64,000 bases of DNA, from the NCBI GenBank assembly GCA_964036195.1, contig OZ038453.1:29702997-29766996 (forward strand), written 5' to 3'. Of this stretch, positions 60,383-64,000 are shown piece by piece. The position numbers and the translations under genes were made by a program. This DNA comes from Sphaerolaimus hirsutus. Lineage: Eukaryota; Nematoda; Chromadorea; Monhysterida; Sphaerolaimidae. The notes under the pieces were generated by a model. That model was not told the DNA's origin and made no database searches. It saw only the letters and a list, made by a program, of their open reading frames with translations. How positions within the stretch are numbered: the stretch's first letter is position 1; each line of letters begins with the position of its first letter.

Positions 60383-60811
60383 TAGGGTTCAAACGGGATT
60401 GATTTTTCGGGATCGGGATCGGGATTGGTTTTTTGAGATTTCGGGATCGGGATCGGGATTGGCCGGGATTGGGGTCACGGGATCGGGATCGGGATTGGGG
60501 TCTTGGGATGGAGATTTTGACCAATGTTCTGGCATCCACAGTTGTTCATAAAGGTCTAAAAACACTGTTGGATGCCAGAAACGTGGCATAAAATGAACGC
60601 TGGGGGTTTGCGTTCACATTTTTGCATGCAAAAACGTCGTTTTTTCACTTTTGATAATTTCCACTAATTTTTCCGGGATCGGGATCCCGGACTTTGGAGT
60701 TTCTCGGGATCGGGATCGGGATTTGAAAAGTTTCGGGATCGGGATCGGGACTGCTAAATCCCGGAATTTCACGGGATCCGGGATCGGGATCGGGATCCCG
60801 TTTGAACCCTA
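60383..60811. mobile_element. hAT-like element, TAGGGTTCAAACG ends, GGGATC repeats
   Basis: Exact 8-bp duplication GTTGACGG. The middle (near 60530-60620) resembles the flanks of 30989-31509 in inverted orientation, showing the same element without the nested insertion. Confidence 0.88.
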
Positions 60812-60907
60812 GTTGACGGCCACTTCGTTGCGGTAACCTCAAATTCGTTCAGTGCTTAATTATTGAGTTTTTATATTTCGGTTTAAATATAGTGTGTAAA
60901 GCAACTA

Positions 60908-61040
60908 CCGCAAATCCTCGAATAAGACCCCCCCCCTCGAATAACTCCCCCCTCGAATAACTCCCCCCCTTGAATAACTCCCCCCTCCAAAACGTCTGAC
61001 GAAAAAATAACTCCCCTGGGGTCTTATTCGAGGATTTAGG
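60908..61040. mobile_element. Short TA-target MITE
   Basis: CGCAAATCCTCGAATAAGAC to TTATTCGAGGATTTAGG. Confidence 0.6.
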
Positions 61041-61404
61041 GTATCTTTACTCGAAAATTGACTTCTACAAATTTACTTGCCACTTATTTATATCTTTTTA
61101 CCATTCGCAAAATTTGCATTTGTATATCCAAATGCATTTATTATTTAGAAATCTTCTAGGTTGAAGTTGTAAATACTAAAATTGATATACCACCCCATGT
61201 CTTTCAATTTCTTTTATTTCACATTCATTTGTTTAAAAAATTGAATTTTCTTGTTTGAAAAGAAATTCATTATGTCTAAAGCCAATTTTTCTTTGGAAGT
61301 AAATTTTCTGTTCTGTATTCATTGTAAAGATTCATGTCTCACACAGACAAGAATGCGTGAATAGAAGTGATGTGTTTTTGTATGGTTTTGTCTATTGTGC
61401 CTAC

Positions 61405-61636
61405 ACACACTAGTTTTCACCGTGACTTCGTGTGAAAACTGAAATTTTTAAAAATGCAAATTAATGAGCACAGTTGAATGATTTGATTTTATTTAAATTT
61501 GATTTTAAATAAATGATAGTTAAACTTTGAAAATTTGAAAACTAAAACACATAAAGCACACAAAAAGAGTAGGCTGGATGTCGCCATGTGGCCATTTCAG
61601 TTTTCACATCGGTCACGGTGAAAACTAGTGTGTAGG
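61405..61636. mobile_element. Palindromic CACACTAGTTTTCACCGTGAC MITE
   Basis: Same ends and interior (AGAGTAGGCTGGATGTCGCC) as 50888-51127. Confidence 0.75.
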
Positions 61637-62734
61637 GCCATTCTGTCAACTCAAAACACTGCATTTAACTGAAATGTTTTATGAAAAAAGTTGCGTGATA
61701 TGTTTTGCATTTTCAGTATTTTTGTCAATTTTTTTCGGGATTTTGGTTTACAAATAATTGTTCAGCCATTCATGAATATATACAAAAAATTTACATATAC
61801 TTACAAAAAATAATTCAGCCACTCAAAACTATCAAAATGTTCCAATAACCACAAATTATAGTGCAAAAAACTTCCTTTGAACGTGTACCATATCAAATTT
61901 CATTAGTAAATACAAATGCAAAGTGACATTTTCAGGAAGTGTTTTTGTCGCTTGATAGAGTGTCTTGATAATGGAATGGAACATGATATTCTGATGTGTT
62001 AAAATGGCGCCGCGCGCCAAGCGAAAATGGCGCTGTTTTTTCTTCAAATTGTCTCTTGATAGAAATTTGAAAAATATAGAATGGATCTCCGGAAAATAGA
62101 TAAAATTGAGCTTTTTCGGAATTGGAAAAGTGAGCGTAATTGGAAAAGATTAAATTCCTTTTGTGGGAGAATTTTTATTTTTGAATTTTTGAGACAAGTA
62201 GGATGATATTTATTTAAATAATTCAGCAATTTTTGTGAAAATTGTAATCATATCACTCGTTGTTTTAGATTAATTAATTCGTTCTTTTAAGATTAAATGA
62301 CGTGACGAAAATTATTCCACGGTACAATTTTGGCTTTGTGCCAAACCGGTCAAGTTTTTCACATTGCTAGTTGGACATAGAAAGTGTCTCAGAATGTGCA
62401 GATATGTCAACTAGGTATCTTTTCGGAATTTTTGCTCAGTCCATTTCTATTTACAAAAGTAAACCTTTGATATGTTATGCAGTGCTTCCTAACTCCTTGT
62501 TGTTTATTTACCAGTGTATCAGTTATCAGACAAAATTATTGAATGGTTTTAAATTTCAATTTCCTGCTTTTGTACACAATACAGGCAAAAAAGTATGGAA
62601 AATTCCAAGAATTATTTTCAGGGGATTTCATGTTGACATATTTAGCAATATTCTTGCTTTTATGGTCAAATATTAAGTACAAAGTACAAATACACTAGTT
62701 GTACATCAGTATGTGAATATGTATACTACATGCA

Positions 62735-62965
62735 CCACAAAGTGTGCACTCAAAATTACTTATGTCTTGTCTTTATCGATAACACGAGCAGGATACTTAT
62801 GCATGCACTTAAAATTACAAAATGAAGAAAAATAGATTGAAAAAATACAAACATGGAGTCACATACAAATGTTTTTTGTCTGAAACTTTTTTCTTTTTTT
62901 TCTGAATAATTTTTATTTATTCACGATGACGTCATCTTGTAGTATCTCCTCCAGAAAAATTCGCA
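62735..62965 (+). repeat. Dispersed ~200-bp repeat, copy 3
   Basis: GTGTGCACTCAAAATTACTT, CTTTATCGATAACACGAGCA, GGATACTTATGCATGCACTT and GATGACGTCATCTTG occur in the same order as in the copy at 13950-14190. Confidence 0.5.
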
Positions 62966-62999
62966 GATTATATACAAAATCCAACATAATTTTCTAACA

Positions 63000-64000
63000 C
63001 CACCCAAAAATTGGGTCCCAAATTTACCCCCCCCCCCTAGTTTTACATATCTGCACATTATTATGGTTTTGTGACCATGTAAAGTGAGTGATGCATGTGG
63101 TGATTCATTCAAAGGTTATCACTGATTACACAGATATGTATGAAATGGGGAATTGGGTATTTGCATGAGTAAATACACTTTGTGTTTGGGTGCATTAATG
63201 TACTTTATTTTTGGTCATTTACATAGTATTTCACTGTTTGTATAAAAATGATCTGTGTTTTTTTGGTTGTTGCTGGTATGGGCTTTTGTTAATCTTTTAT
63301 TTAAGTTTAGGTCATTTTTGAAAATGACAATATATACACCAGGATGTAATAATTTCCATTCATAGTTGACTACACTATTATTTACAAGTACAAACTAACA
63401 AAAATATCTATTTTATGCTATTTGTATTTTATTAACTTTTTACACTGTCGACCGGTGAAATTTTCAAAACTAATAACTCCGTTTTAAATACATTGAGTTT
63501 ATCAGAATGGATCATTTTATATCTCCATCGATGGTAGTTGACGGATTTCACATTGCGGTGAACTCAAATGTTTGAAAAACAGATTTATCACGTTTGGAAA
63601 TAATAGTTGTCAACTAGTTTGCGTGGTGCCTAAGCACACAGAAAATATATAATCGGTAAATATCATCTCTTTACATGCGATTTCTGCTTTACGCGTTTTT
63701 ATACTGCTCCTAAAATTAAAATTGTATCAAAGTTGACGTTTTTAAAACAGCCAGCCCGTTTTTAAAAACTTTCTCCAACCCCCAGAAAATGCAACACACT
63801 GCAAAGTAAACCACTATTCAATAAAGTGCAGCGTTCCAGTTTATTTACCTGTGCAAATGTCCCTGATATTTTCATATTCTAGAAGGTCATTTTACTGGCA
63901 CTGGGATTAATGTAGGTATTTATGAATATGTTTGAAAGTGTTTTGCTGTCAGATTACAGTTCTTGGTTTTACACATGTGCTGATTTGAGTATTGGGGGGG
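63000..64000. other. AT-rich stretch, one palindromic element, no gene seen
   Basis: A CACTAGT-family palindrome (TTTGAGTTGAC/GTGAACTCAAATG motifs) occupies about 63445-63625. Nothing else was recognised. Confidence 0.35.

Noticed and set aside
62371..62676. 101-codon plus-strand frame
   Set aside because: No initiation context, splice sites or repeat of coding features; length is within chance expectation.

Overview
The window is nuclear DNA of a eukaryote, most likely an invertebrate animal. It is AT-rich and repeat-saturated, with short GC-richer exons, GT-AG introns (often phase 1) and no prokaryotic gene organisation. I see no rRNA, tRNA or CRISPR array. Positions 6465-6664 are an assembly gap. 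Species and gene identities could not be determined from the sequence.

Genes. Two multi-exon plus-strand models hold together by splice sites and reading phase. Gene A (13287-17121, seven exons, 5' partial) encodes one membrane-spanning segment followed by a tyrosine-containing, basic tail. Gene B (43276-46567, five exons, 663 nt, 220 aa) encodes a basic protein and has a possible AATAAA 60-odd bases before the next repeat. Further exon-like segments lie at 20701, 27292, 33552, 35521, 42689, 50628, 54469 and 59997, all plus strand and at lower confidence. The 54469 exon starts with an ATG and a hydrophobic segment. I recognise no family, so no gene symbols are given.

Mobile DNA. Most of the window is non-autonomous DNA transposons. 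At least five sequence families have perfect or near-perfect 8-bp target duplications and are therefore hAT-like (ends CAGGGGT, CAGGG(A/C)CGTATCCAGG, TAGTGATG...GCGCC, TAGGGTT and CAGAGTTG). A family with CCGTATTTCCTCG ends and long C/G runs duplicates TA. Palindromic CACTAGT-ended elements are very abundant. Insertions are nested two to three deep, so their relative ages can be read.

Main point. Three introns of genes A and B coincide exactly with three unrelated inverted-repeat elements. In each the element starts GTG right after an exonic AG and ends at a duplicated CAG, so removal at GT...AG restores the reading frame. This is the signature of introners (transposable elements that create introns). 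Other copies of the same families lie outside recognised genes.

Layout: 1-5755 duplicated block (A+B); 5756-13280 nested transposons; 13287-17121 gene A; 17122-23160 transposons; 23165-26905 and 28706-30262 second copies of the duplicated block; 30300-43100 transposons with isolated exon candidates and a 32-bp tandem array at 37282-37790; 43276-46567 gene B; 46570-64000 transposons with exon candidates at 50628, 54469 and 59997.
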